64,000 nucleotides of DNA from Poindextera sp035604135 (GCA_035604135.1 DATNJB010000056.1:1-64000); one strand, 5' to 3'. Shown: positions 16,128 through 24,455, counted from the stretch's first letter. Program-made: numbers and translations. The notes: generated by a model not told the origin, from the letters alone.

Positions 16128-16952
16128 CTAGAACTTCCGCTCCAGCTCGAGCGCGATCCGGGCCTGGCTCGCGGCTTCGCTGCGGTCGGCGCCTACGGCC
16201 GCCAGCCAGCCGGCGTCGACGTCGATCTCCACCGGCGACCCGCTGTGCGCCGCGCCTGCGTCGTCGTCCTCGTCCCCATCCTCGTCGCCATCGACGTCCT
16301 GGCCGCCGAAGGGCCGAAACTCCCACTTCACCTGCGGCCCCACATACGCCCCCTGCCGCCCGCCAAACCGGTGGTCGTCGCCAAAATCGCCCAACGCCTC
16401 GGCCCCCAGCCGCAAGGCCCCCGCCGTCCGCCACGTCGCTGAGGCGGCATAACCGTAAGACGCAAAGTTCCCGCCGTCCGGCGCGTTCAGCGGCCGCTCG
16501 ACGATCAGGTTCAGCAACCCCTCGAACCGCCCGATCTGCTTGGCCAGCAGGATCTTGCCCTCCAGCGAGTCCGGCGCGCCGTTCAGTCCGTGCCCGTATT
16601 CCAGATAGAGCCCGGTATCGACGCCGATCTTCGGGATGCGGCCGACGTACCAGATCCCCTCGACGCCCACGTCGCTCCACTCAGGCGGCCCATGCGGTTC
16701 CTGGCTCTCGATCCCGACCAGCGCCAGGCTCAGGTGGCTGTTCAGCCCGTATTCCAGCTCCAGCACGTTGGCCTCGGCCGCCGCGCCGTCCGGCGCGCCG
16801 ACCAGCCCCGCCGACCGCGCCTCCAACTCCAGCACGCCCTGCTCGACGTAGGGGTCGTAGACCACCTCATCCAGCCGCGGATCGGCATGCGCCACGCGCA
16901 GCGTCCCCATCGCCACCGCCAGTCCAACGCCCGCCACCCACGCCCGCCGCAT
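16128..16952 (-). CDS. Predicted beta-barrel outer-membrane protein with acidic loop
   Basis: A 274-residue exported protein with a signal peptide (MRRAWVAGVGLAVAMG...AHA, cleavage about residue 23). The body alternates hydrophobic and polar residues and ends in phenylalanine (ALELERKF), the usual outer-membrane beta-signal. A striking acidic stretch DVDGDEDGDEDDD (about residues 219-231) resembles DxDGDxDGD calcium-binding loops and may be an exposed metal-binding loop. A Fur-box-like site lies 42-58 bases upstream of the start, so iron control is likely. I do not recognise the exact family. It has no TonB box or plug, so it is not a classical siderophore receptor. Confidence 0.7.
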   Translation of the reverse strand: MRRAWVAGVGLAVAMGTLRVAHADPRLDEVVYDPYVEQGVLELEARSAGLVGAPDGAAAEANVLELEYGLNSHLSLALVGIESQEPHGPPEWSDVGVEGIWYVGRIPKIGVDTGLYLEYGHGLNGAPDSLEGKILLAKQIGRFEGLLNLIVERPLNAPDGGNFASYGYAASATWRTAGALRLGAEALGDFGDDHRFGGRQGAYVGPQVKWEFRPFGGQDVDGDEDGDEDDDAGAAHSGSPVEIDVDAGWLAAVGADRSEAASQARIALELERKF

Positions 16953-16993
16953 TGCTCACCTCTGCTATTGCGAGGCATTCGCATGACGGATGT

Positions 16994-17010
16994 GATAATG
17001 ATTGTCAATC
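16994..17010. promoter_or_regulatory. Fur-box-like operator
   Basis: GATAATGATTGTCAATC matches the first nine bases of the classical Fur consensus GATAATGATAATCATTATC exactly. Extended to 19 bases it matches 14 positions. It lies 42-58 bases upstream of the outer-membrane protein start on the minus strand, a normal operator position, in a local AT-rich stretch of an otherwise GC-rich region. Confidence 0.65.
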
Positions 17011-17075
17011 GCAGTCGGTGAGCATCGGCACCGATCGCCGGCTTCGGATTCAAGCCGACCTTGGCGCTTAACAAT

Positions 17076-18674
17076 TCAGGGGAAATGCGGCATCCCGAAC
17101 GGTAGGGACGGCCCTTTCGGCGAGGGTCCATTCTTACCCGCCGCCAGTTGGCAATCCTTCGTCAGGCCGTCGTCCCCGTAGCTAAGACATTGCTGCAGAT
17201 ACCGGTCCGCTTCGCCTTCGCGCCCGGCTTGGCGTGAAATGGCGATCATCAGCGAGATGAACGGCTTCTGGTCGTTGCCGAACCGCTGCGTTCCCTCGCT
17301 CACGATCTGCATGGCGCGATCGTTCTGCTTGGTCCGGTAGAGCATGCGCGCGTGATCGACATAGCCGTCGACGGTCTGGTCGGGACTGGCGCTGGCCTGA
17401 ACGAAGAGCCGATCGGCGCCCGCGGCATCGCCCATGTCGTCCCGCAGGCGCGCGGCCTCGTTGAGCACCAGTGGCGCGCCGCCAAAGGTCGTCTGCATCG
17501 CCCGTCCGATCGCGCTGGTCGCCTTGACGTAGTCCCCGTCGGCGCGGGCCTTCTTGGTGTCATAGACCGCGTCGATGGCGAGTTTGCCCTGGGCGTATTC
17601 CCGAGTGCCACGAATCCCGGCGAGCCAGGCGTGCTGCTCGTCGCGAAGCGGGGCCCCCTCCGGGTAGGCGTCTGTTGAATACTGCGCGATGCCCTTCTTG
17701 CGCTCTTCCGGCGGCCGATGCTGCGGAGGCGGCTCGGATGCGCGGGCCATGGCGGCGCCAAACGCGAGGCGGGCGGCGCCACCCATCAGCTCTGATCGCA
17801 GGCCGCTTCCGCTCATGCCGCCGGCGAGAAACGAGAGCGCCTTTCCGCTGCTCACCGCATCGCTGAGCTGGGACTTCAGCTGGTCGCCGAGGATATCGAC
17901 CAGGGCCTTGTGCCTCTGCTGATCGGCCTGGATCGTGTCGAACACCCGCGCCGAAGCCGAGTCCGCCGAGTAGGACGCCGCCTGGGAAAGATCGTAGCCG
18001 ATGCAGTCGGCTTCATCCTCCTGGGCGCGGGTGTGGCCGGGCTCGACCATGGATTTGACCAGGAAGTGCATGTAATCGTTGGTGGCGCCGGCGCGCGCGG
18101 CGGGGCCGCCAACCACGGCGGCCGCCGCGCCGACCAAGAAGAGCTGGCCCAGAGGGCTGGCGAGCTTGCGCTGCTGCTGAGCAGCGACGGCCTTGTTGAA
18201 ATGGCCAAGGCGCACGTGACCCAACTCGTGGGCGAGCACGAACGCCACCTCATCGTCAGACAGCGCCTGGTCGAGGAGACCGAACGAGACCACGATCGAC
18301 CCGTCGGCAAGGGAGTAGGCGTTGTAGTAGTCGAGGCCCAGGATCTGAACCTGCAAGGGTGCGCCCTTAGCGTATGGCCATTGGGCGTCCAGGGTCCCAA
18401 GCAGCTGGGCGACCCTGGCCTCGGTCTGTGGCATGCGCAGGCGGGCGGCTTGGTATTGGCCAAGATTGGCCCCTTCCGACGCGAGACCCATGGCGCCGTC
18501 GCTCGTTCCGGCGAGTGCGAAATTGCGCGTGGCCACCTGCTTGACGAACGGGCCCGGCTTTCCCGACACGGAGAAGGCATCGTCGCCGCCCATCGCGCGC
18601 GCCGGTCGCGTCCGAGTCGCCAGCGCCGCTGTGGCGACCGCGCCGAACGCGAGGGCCCTGCGCGAGGGTCTCAC
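17076..18674 (-). CDS. M48-family metalloprotease with TPR-like C-terminus
   Basis: A 532-residue exported zinc metalloprotease. The N-terminus has an export signal with paired arginines (RPSRRALAFGAVATAALATR). The peptidase domain holds the zinc motif AHELGHVRLGH (about residues 148-158) with the expected downstream acidic region (RAQEDEADCIGYD, about residues 218-230). The C-terminal third has helical TPR-like repeats (ADRLFVQASASPDQTVDGYV and following), as in BepA-type proteins of outer-membrane quality control. Its ATG overlaps the stop of the small secreted protein by four bases. It is therefore in an operon with that gene and the CHASE2 gene. Confidence 0.88.
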   Translation of the reverse strand: MRPSRRALAFGAVATAALATRTRPARAMGGDDAFSVSGKPGPFVKQVATRNFALAGTSDGAMGLASEGANLGQYQAARLRMPQTEARVAQLLGTLDAQWPYAKGAPLQVQILGLDYYNAYSLADGSIVVSFGLLDQALSDDEVAFVLAHELGHVRLGHFNKAVAAQQQRKLASPLGQLFLVGAAAAVVGGPAARAGATNDYMHFLVKSMVEPGHTRAQEDEADCIGYDLSQAASYSADSASARVFDTIQADQQRHKALVDILGDQLKSQLSDAVSSGKALSFLAGGMSGSGLRSELMGGAARLAFGAAMARASEPPPQHRPPEERKKGIAQYSTDAYPEGAPLRDEQHAWLAGIRGTREYAQGKLAIDAVYDTKKARADGDYVKATSAIGRAMQTTFGGAPLVLNEAARLRDDMGDAAGADRLFVQASASPDQTVDGYVDHARMLYRTKQNDRAMQIVSEGTQRFGNDQKPFISLMIAISRQAGREGEADRYLQQCLSYGDDGLTKDCQLAAGKNGPSPKGPSLPFGMPHFP

Positions 18675-19045
18675 TGGCCAGGCCTCTTGCAGTCCGCCGC
18701 GCCGCCAAGCCCCATGTTGGTGGCGGCATACGCGCTGCCGGCGGCCCGGGCGGTCGACTGGACCGGCGTGCAGACGGCGTTCACGCCCTCGGTCTGCACG
18801 TCGAGCCCGCGCAGGAACACGACCTTGCCGCCGTGATTGACCCCGAGGCTGCCGCCGACCCCAATCGCCACGATGGGCGCCGGCACTTTGATATCAGCCG
18901 CTTCGAGCACGCCAGTGGGCTGGCCTTTGTCATCGAAGGTGCGCAGCTCCGGGCGCAAAACTTTGACCACGCTGCCCATGCTGCCGGCGAAGGCCAGACC
19001 GGGCGCCAGCAACAAGGCGATGAGGACGAGACTAGTTCTGGACAT
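18671..19045 (-). CDS. Small secreted protein of the CHASE2-M48 operon
   Basis: A 124-residue protein with a clear Sec signal peptide (MSRTSLVLIALLLAPGLAFA, cleavage after about residue 20). The mature part contains two cysteines (VCTPVQ and ADCKRP) that could form a disulfide. It also has a Gly/Val-rich stretch (APIVAIGVGGSLGVNHGG). I do not recognise the family. It overlaps the CHASE2 gene upstream by 14 bases and the M48 gene downstream by 4, so it is surely co-translated with both. It may be a periplasmic partner or ligand carrier of the CHASE2 domain, by context only. Confidence 0.75.
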   Translation of the reverse strand: MSRTSLVLIALLLAPGLAFAGSMGSVVKVLRPELRTFDDKGQPTGVLEAADIKVPAPIVAIGVGGSLGVNHGGKVVFLRGLDVQTEGVNAVCTPVQSTARAAGSAYAATNMGLGGAADCKRPGQ

Positions 19046-20798
19046 TGGCAGGCGCCTCCTTGGCGTTTTTGGGTTTGGCGGTCCTGGTTTTGCCTGGCCT
19101 CGGCGCGGGCCTGGGCGCACTTGCGGCCGTCGGAGCCGGGGCCGGGGGGCGGGGCGCTCGTGGTGCAAATAGCCGGTCTTCCTCGAACTTCAGGAGACGC
19201 CTTAGGCGGCCCCCCGCCGCGAGCAGCCTGCGCGCCCACGGCAGATGTTCGATCGACCCGACGACGTCGGCTGGCAGAGTTTGGCGGGTGGCGTAGAACA
19301 GAAAGCCGAGGGCGCAGGCGGCGATGCCGATCCAATTGATCGGCGAGCGATGGGCGTAGAAGACGCCCAGCCATGTCGCCGCCACCACCGCGCCGATCGA
19401 GGCGCTGAAGAGCAGCAGGTACAAAGGCGCGTAGACCCTCGTGCGCAGCCTCTGCTCCATCCGCGTGGCGATGGCGTGGTCCAGGAGACTGTTGCGAACC
19501 ATGACTCCCAACACGCCAAAGAACGCCAGGGCCGCGATCAGCGAGCTCTTCAGTAGGTCCGAATCGAACATCATGCTCGCGCTGCGCCGATAGTTCGCGC
19601 CGTCCTCGATCAGATTGTCCAGGGCCATGGCGTGATAGTGGACTCCAGGCGCCTGGCCCTGCACCGGAGAGTCGACCCAGTCGTTGGAGGCCCGGAACTG
19701 CCCGCCGACCATGACCATTTTCCCAGCCAGCAGGCGCTGCAGATCCGTGCTCTGCAGCCCAAGCCCAGCCACCAATCGATCATAGCCCAGCGTCAGCGCA
19801 TAGGGGCACTCTTGCCTGGCGCCGGCAGCCGGACCCCGCAAACCCACGAGCTGCTCGCCCAGCCTCGAGAGCCATCCCCCGCCGGCGCCCCGGCAGGGAG
19901 CGGGCCGGCCGGTTACCGCCGCCGTCATCGCCAGGTAGTCAGGGTCGGGGCGTGAGCCCCAGACCACGTCCAGCGGGGCGTCGAACACCTTCGTCAGGTC
20001 CAGCGGGCGATAGACGCGCCCCGCGATTGCGTCCTTGGCTCGCGCCCGCAGTTGATTGAACGCAGCGATCTTGCAGCTGTCCGCCTGGCGCAGGCACCAG
20101 GCGGCGTACATGGCCATGGCCGGGGAGACGTCGAAGGTGTGCACAGCCAGGCGACGCGCCGTGGCCGCATCGAAGGGATAGTTGGTGATCAGCGGATAGG
20201 CCTGCTCACCCACCAACGCCGGCGCCAACACTGCGACGCCGTCAAGCCGACGCTGCACATCAGTGAAGAGGTCTAGATCGGCCGGCGAGGGCTTGGCGAA
20301 GATCAGCGGCGTGCCGCCCGCCGCCTCGATGCAGGCGATCTTGATCAGGGGGTCGACGAGGCAACCGGGCGCGCCCGACCAGACCTGAGCTTTGGTCGCA
20401 GTGGCCACGCCGGCGATGAAGGTCTCGAAGCCTTCGTTCGGCCCGCCCTGGCCCGAGTAGACGAAGTCGACGTACATCGCCGCCGGCGGCGCCCCGCCGA
20501 CGTTCATCAGGTCGTCGAACATGGTCCACTGCTGGTCGTAGGTCGGCGGAAACCGCGTCCAGCCGTAGCCCTTCATTGCCTCCATCGAGGTCTCGTCGAG
20601 ATAGACGACGCTGATGGCGCTCTGACCCTTGCGATCCGCGCCATAGTCGGCGGCGGTGATGCGCTGATAGACGCCGTCGGCCACCCGGTCGGACGAAGAT
20701 TCAAGCCCGAAGAGGTTCAGCTTGGCGATCGCGTAGGCCGACGCCGCGAGCATCAGGCTGACCAGCAGCGCCTTTAGAATCCGCCCCGCGACCACCAA
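19032..20798 (-). CDS. CHASE2-domain membrane sensor without output domain
   Basis: A 588-residue membrane protein. One N-terminal membrane helix (about residues 6-24) is followed by a large periplasmic CHASE2 domain. Typical blocks are ISVVYLDETSMEAM, PPAAMYVDFVYSG and LAGKMVMVGGQF. Then come three hydrophobic helices (about residues 413-430, 455-477 and 482-500) and a short cytoplasmic tail rich in Pro, Ala and Lys. CHASE2 is normally joined to a kinase, GGDEF or cyclase domain; none is present here. The start is a TTG, with a GTG directly after. It leads the three-gene operon with the small secreted protein and the M48 protease. Confidence 0.82.
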   Translation of the reverse strand: MVVAGRILKALLVSLMLAASAYAIAKLNLFGLESSSDRVADGVYQRITAADYGADRKGQSAISVVYLDETSMEAMKGYGWTRFPPTYDQQWTMFDDLMNVGGAPPAAMYVDFVYSGQGGPNEGFETFIAGVATATKAQVWSGAPGCLVDPLIKIACIEAAGGTPLIFAKPSPADLDLFTDVQRRLDGVAVLAPALVGEQAYPLITNYPFDAATARRLAVHTFDVSPAMAMYAAWCLRQADSCKIAAFNQLRARAKDAIAGRVYRPLDLTKVFDAPLDVVWGSRPDPDYLAMTAAVTGRPAPCRGAGGGWLSRLGEQLVGLRGPAAGARQECPYALTLGYDRLVAGLGLQSTDLQRLLAGKMVMVGGQFRASNDWVDSPVQGQAPGVHYHAMALDNLIEDGANYRRSASMMFDSDLLKSSLIAALAFFGVLGVMVRNSLLDHAIATRMEQRLRTRVYAPLYLLLFSASIGAVVAATWLGVFYAHRSPINWIGIAACALGFLFYATRQTLPADVVGSIEHLPWARRLLAAGGRLRRLLKFEEDRLFAPRAPRPPAPAPTAASAPRPAPRPGKTRTAKPKNAKEAPANVQN

Positions 20799-21025
20799 CG
20801 CCAGATCCTCTGCCGCCGGAGTCTCTCCGCCGCCACCGTGAATGAGTCAAGTTAGCCACCGGCGAAGCCAAATGCTTCATACAACCAGGCCCTCGCAACG
20901 AGTGGAACGGGTCAAAGTCGCTGTTGCCAGGCGCGCGGGCCGCCCCATTTCGTCTGTGGATCGACCGGCTCCCCGGACGCGGAGTCTCCGCTTCCCGTCA
21001 GAAGGCTCTTTCCGGACGAACGCCG

Positions 21026-21054
21026 ATGTCTGCTTCCGACCGAAAGCGGACGCT
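21026..21054 (+). repeat. Dispersed ~27-bp repeat, copy 2
   Basis: ATGTCTGCTTCCGACCGAAA followed by GCGGACGCT. It is the same element as at 1216, 21778 and 23358, with the GTCYGCTTC half facing AAGCGGAC. It lies in the gap between the CHASE2 gene and the DUF3617 gene, just beyond the DUF3617 3' end. Confidence 0.6.
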
Positions 21055-21079
21055 CAACATCGATGCACGTTGTGCGCCG

Positions 21080-21688
21080 CTAATTCCCAGCGCTCGGCGT
21101 CGCCGCGGCAGACCTCATAGGATTTATCCTCATGCCGTTGGCGAGGATCATATCGCCGCCGACTTGCCCCGGAGCGCAAGGACCCGTCCACACGGCCGTG
21201 ATGACCATGGTGTGGGCGCCGTTCATGGCAGCCACCGGGCTGCCGGACGTGGTTGAGGCGATTGTGGCCGTGTAGGCGGAATTGAAGTCGCCCTTGAGAG
21301 TGCCGGTGGTCTGGACCTTGCCGTTCGCGCCCATGTCGCAGCCGCCCGTGAAAGTGAGAGTGCCGTCGAGGTTTTTTGTGAACCGAGGTGTATCGCAGTG
21401 CGCGCCCGGGATGTTTTGGGCGGCCAGGGACATCTTGGCCTCCGAGTCAGCATCGACACACAGCTCGGTGAACCCCGGGCCCGCCGGCGCTCCGTCCATG
21501 GCGATCGTTTGTTTCCACAGGCCGGGCTTGCGGTGAGGGATATGATCCGCCCTCAGCGGGCCGGATGCGGGCTGCACAGCGTTTGCTGCGGCAGAAGAGC
21601 TGTCACCCGCCGTTGAGCCGGACCTGTTGCACGCGACGAGCGAGACGATCGAAAGGGCCGAGAGGCCCATCGCCAGTACGGTTCGCAT
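21080..21688 (-). CDS. DUF3617 lipoprotein
   Basis: A 202-residue lipoprotein. The signal peptide ends in the lipobox SLVAC (Cys about residue 20), followed by a Ser/Ala-rich linker. The DUF3617 domain is recognisable by HRKPGLWKQTIAMDG (about residues 51-65), a cysteine in ELCVDADSEA, and NLDGTLTFTGGCDMG. The family is periplasmic and of unknown function. Cysteine pairs (ELC, HCD, GGC, GPC) suggest disulfides. The gene is monocistronic and lies between two copies of the dispersed repeat. Confidence 0.82.
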   Translation of the reverse strand: MRTVLAMGLSALSIVSLVACNRSGSTAGDSSSAAANAVQPASGPLRADHIPHRKPGLWKQTIAMDGAPAGPGFTELCVDADSEAKMSLAAQNIPGAHCDTPRFTKNLDGTLTFTGGCDMGANGKVQTTGTLKGDFNSAYTATIASTTSGSPVAAMNGAHTMVITAVWTGPCAPGQVGGDMILANGMRINPMRSAAATPSAGN

Positions 21689-21777
21689 AGGGATTCCCCC
21701 GGGGTGAACGCACCCTACACCAGTTCACGGCGTCGGGCGCCTGCTCAACAGGTTCGTCTGCTTCCGGCATGTCGCCG

Positions 21778-21805
21778 GTGTCCGCTTCGGACCCAAAGCG
21801 ATCAT
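21778..21805 (+). repeat. Dispersed ~27-bp repeat, copy 3
   Basis: GTGTCCGCTTCGGACCCAAA followed by GCGATCAT. It is aligned with the copies at 1216, 21026 and 23358. A partial unit (CGTCTGCTTCCGG) precedes it at about 21755-21767. It sits in the intergenic space between the DUF3617 gene and a small hypothetical gene. Confidence 0.6.
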
Positions 21806-21921
21806 TCGCTGGCTGTGCGCGAGGCGGTGCGAGGCCCCCCGCATTGATTGAAGTCAATTCGCGACACGGCGGTCTGTGCTCTGATGCTCGCTTGGGTGCA
21901 CAGCGTAGATTGGGAAGCGTG

Positions 21922-22158
21922 ATGAGGATGACCTGCACGCTCTTCACCGAGACTCCCGGCCCCAGGCTGTTGGAGTTCGCCTACCCCGACTTTGAGGCCG
22001 CCGCGGACTTCGGTTTGGCCCGGAACGCGGCGTTCGCGAGCGCGGACCGCGTCTATCCCAACGCCGAGCTGATTGAGATCCGCACCGACGAGCCGCACAT
22101 GCGGGAGGTGTGGATCAAGCGCAGCGGCGCCTGGGAGCGCAACGGCGGAGTCCACTGA
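21922..22158 (+). CDS. Small hypothetical protein
   Basis: A 78-residue cytoplasmic protein that starts at ATG 21922 (MRMTCTLFTETPGPRLLEF). It has a compact alpha/beta pattern with DFEAAADFGLARNAAFASAD, AELIEIRTDEPHMREVWIKR and a final WERNGGVH. The open frame extends further upstream, but that part overlaps the dispersed repeat and does not look coding. I do not recognise the family. Third-position G/C bias supports a real gene. Confidence 0.55.
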   Translation: MRMTCTLFTETPGPRLLEFAYPDFEAAADFGLARNAAFASADRVYPNAELIEIRTDEPHMREVWIKRSGAWERNGGVH

Positions 22159-22277
22159 GCGGTTGGCGGAGGGCCTGGTGGCCCGCTGCAATCCGAATGG
22201 ACCGGGGATCCCAACGCACAGCTTCCCGCGCGTGGTTACCCGCGCGTTGAGGGCCGTTCAAGCGCTGCGGGAACGAC

Positions 22278-22589
22278 CTATCCGTCGTCAGCGTCGCACT
22301 GCAAGCGAAGGAGGGCTTCCAACCGCGACGCGGGCAGCCTGCTTATGACCTCGTCGAGCTGAGTAGAGCTGCTCGATAGCGGACATTCGCCCCTGAAACG
22401 GATCGCGCACGCCGCCGCTTCCACCGCGCCGCATTGCCCCCGCGGGGGTTTGGAGCTGCCGTGCAGGCGCCGGCGTATCGCACAAACCAGCCAATCGCGC
22501 AGATCGGCTCTTGTTGCGAAGACCCGTTCGGCGCTGCGCACGAGAAAGGCTACCTCTTGCACGAGCTCGGGACTGTCGCCGCGCGGCAT
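22278..22589 (-). CDS. Hypothetical protein
   Basis: A 103-residue protein. A well-placed GGAGG four bases before the ATG supports the gene. The N-terminal half is helical (ELVQEVAFLVRSAERVFATR, DLRDWLVCAIRRRL). The C-terminal half is less regular and ends in RLEALLRLQCDADDG. There is no signal peptide. No family is recognised and the function is unknown. It lies in the accessory patch of small genes at 21.9-25.1 kb. Confidence 0.5.
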   Translation of the reverse strand: MPRGDSPELVQEVAFLVRSAERVFATRADLRDWLVCAIRRRLHGSSKPPRGQCGAVEAAACAIRFRGECPLSSSSTQLDEVISRLPASRLEALLRLQCDADDG

Positions 22590-22742
22590 GGGGCCTCCGT
22601 GCGAGGTGATTCGCCACTAGCCTGGATCAGATCGCGCGCGAGCCATTGACGAAGATCAAGTTGCGCAGCGGCGGCGATGGAGAGAGGGCCGGGCGCCTCT
22701 CAAGGCGCCCGGCCACTAAGCCGTTTAGTACCCGAGAGCCCG

Positions 22743-23177
22743 TTAGGCCGGCTGCATGGCCGATTTCGCCGGTGCGGCCGAGCCGATCTGCTCTTGCAGG
22801 CTAGCCCTGTCCCACTCCAGGCGCCCCTCGGCGACCTTGCCGCCGACGATCCGGTAAATGCCGATACCCGACGTGGTCACCTTTTTGCCCGATGCGGCAA
22901 CCTCGCCCAACTTGCCTTGATGGGTTCCCGCGAAGGTGTAACGGAACGCGACCTTGTCACCCTCGGCAATGAGTTCGTCGGTTGTGATATGGAAGTCAGG
23001 GAAAGCTGTCGCGTAGGCATTCAGGAGGCGCCTGGCGCCCTCGACGCCTCTTAGTGCTCCGTCTGGAGTATGGAGCGCGCAATCTTCGGCGATTAGCTCA
23101 GCCGCTATCGCGGCGTTCTTCTTGTTCCAATGCTCGTCAACAACGCGCTTGACTATTGCTTTATTGTTCTCTGACAT
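22743..23177 (-). CDS. SnoaL-like ester cyclase family protein
   Basis: A 144-residue protein of the SnoaL/NTF2-like fold, ester cyclase branch. Family signs are VDEHWNKKNAAIAAELIAED, CALHTPDG, GVEGARRLLNAYATAFPDFH and GDKVAFRYTFAGTHQG. The fold forms a cone-shaped pocket used by polyketide cyclases and many small-molecule isomerases. The C-terminal ~20 residues (SAAPAKSAMQPA) are a disordered tail. Upstream is AGGAAT before the ATG. The natural substrate is unknown, and no polyketide genes are nearby. Confidence 0.82.
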   Translation of the reverse strand: MSENNKAIVKRVVDEHWNKKNAAIAAELIAEDCALHTPDGALRGVEGARRLLNAYATAFPDFHITTDELIAEGDKVAFRYTFAGTHQGKLGEVAASGKKVTTSGIGIYRIVGGKVAEGRLEWDRASLQEQIGSAAPAKSAMQPA

Positions 23178-23357
23178 CGGTATTATTCCTGTGTTCCAGA
23201 AAAAAACTTCCCGGAAACGAGAAAGGGTCTACGCCTATTCCTGACCCCTTGCTGGTTTATTTCCCGCGGCCGGCCGCAAGGGCGTCGCTGCCGAGCGGGG
23301 TGGATGACGCGCAGCTTTGAAGTGGACGCAGATGTCCGCTCTCGGGCCGGCCGCCAA

Positions 23358-23384
23358 AGTCTGCTTCGGACCCAGATCGGACAT
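23358..23384 (+). repeat. Dispersed ~27-bp repeat, copy 4
   Basis: AGTCTGCTTCGGACCCAGAT followed by CGGACAT. A second, partial unit in the same orientation (GATGTCCGCTCTCGGGCC) lies just upstream at 23331-23348, so this copy looks like a tandem pair. It is located between the SnoaL-like gene and a small hypothetical gene. Confidence 0.6.
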
Positions 23385-23400
23385 TCGTCGTGATGGTTCG

Positions 23401-23610
23401 CTAGTGGCGCCGAGGCCGTTGGAACGGAGGCGGTTGGGCCAAGGTTGGAAACAGTGCGACACGCCGATCGCCCTGGCGGACCTCTATCGCGTGTGGATGG
23501 TCGATGCCGCCGGCGTGGTCGATCGCCGCATCGTCGTGCTCGCACACAACCACCCGAGTCTCATCGATCGAGCCGTCGTCGTTCAGCAGGTCGATTGTGT
23601 AGGGGACCAT
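23401..23610 (-). CDS. Small hypothetical protein
   Basis: A 69-residue protein (MVPYTIDLLNDDGSI, then RVVVCEHDDAAIDHAGGIDH and IEVRQGDRRVALFP). The pattern resembles small alphaproteobacterial proteins of about 60-80 residues with a beta-strand start and a WQGDR/RQGDR-like turn (DUF6894-like). The similarity is from memory and not certain. An AGGGA lies upstream of the ATG. The C-terminal end (PPPFQRPRRH) runs toward the dispersed repeat and may be extended relative to homologues. Confidence 0.45.
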   Translation of the reverse strand: MVPYTIDLLNDDGSIDETRVVVCEHDDAAIDHAGGIDHPHAIEVRQGDRRVALFPTLAQPPPFQRPRRH

Positions 23611-23738
23611 GCGGGGTCCCTTCCGGCGTGCTTCTGAAGCCTACGCTTCGTCTATTTCACCAACCGTCGCATTGATCTGCCGCAATCGCGCAGGCTGCTG
23701 TCGCGAAGGCCAGCCCTGGATCGTCGTAACAGTCTTCA

Positions 23739-24455
23739 CTAGCCGGCAAGATTGACGAACGCCCTGAGCTCCGCGCTCTTCAGTTCGAGGTTCCGCGGCG
23801 ACAGTCGACGGATGAGACCTATCGCCTCGAGGCGGCCGAGGCCTCGCGTCACCACCTCTGACGAAGTGCCAATATAGTCGGCGATGTCGTAGCGCGTCAT
23901 CGGTAAGGTCAGAACTCTGCGCTTCGAGTCGAAGTAGTCTTCGTGGGCGGAGCAATCTACGATAAACGCTGCGAGTCTTCTCAGGCCGTCAAGTCGGCCC
24001 ATCATGATCAACTGACGCTGCGCGTTTCTTAGGTCGTGAACTGCCTTAATAAAGAACTTATGTTCGATCAATGGGTGAGCAAGCAAAAATTCGGTCATCC
24101 CGTCAGCCGGAAAGCGGTAAACTGTACAGGGAGACAGCGCTTCAACGCTATTCACGTAGACGCCCTCCTGAGCCAAGCCCAGAACATCTCCCGGCCAATA
24201 AAAGGCGACTATTTGTCTCGCTCCATTTGGTAGCACGAAGTATGCTTCTGCGACGCCAGCCGTAAGCAGGTATAGATAGCTCGCCTTCTCGCCTCGAGCG
24301 AAGACTTGGGAGCCTGCCGTCTTAAAGGAGATGGCCTGGCCAATCCGCCTGAGCTCGGCCTTTTCATCGACGGAAAGAGGGAGAAACGGCGCTTCCTCGC
24401 CCTGCACTGGCTGCCAGGGCGGAACGGCGCGGATGCGGATTTCATCGGGAGGCAT
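23739..24455 (-). CDS. Crp/Fnr-family transcriptional regulator
   Basis: A 238-residue Crp/Fnr regulator. It has an N-terminal cyclic-nucleotide-binding-like beta roll (FARGEKASYLYLLTAGVAEA and FYWPGDVLGLAQEGVY). A long dimerisation helix follows (EHKFFIKAVHDLRNAQRQLI), then a C-terminal helix-turn-helix (MTRYDIADYIGTSSEVVTRG, LGRLEAIGLI). The N-terminal region lacks the cysteine cluster of oxygen-sensing FNR, so an iron-sulfur centre is unlikely. The DNA of this gene is visibly more AT-rich than its neighbours, which may indicate transfer. The regulon is unknown. Confidence 0.9.
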   Translation of the reverse strand: MPPDEIRIRAVPPWQPVQGEEAPFLPLSVDEKAELRRIGQAISFKTAGSQVFARGEKASYLYLLTAGVAEAYFVLPNGARQIVAFYWPGDVLGLAQEGVYVNSVEALSPCTVYRFPADGMTEFLLAHPLIEHKFFIKAVHDLRNAQRQLIMMGRLDGLRRLAAFIVDCSAHEDYFDSKRRVLTLPMTRYDIADYIGTSSEVVTRGLGRLEAIGLIRRLSPRNLELKSAELRAFVNLAG

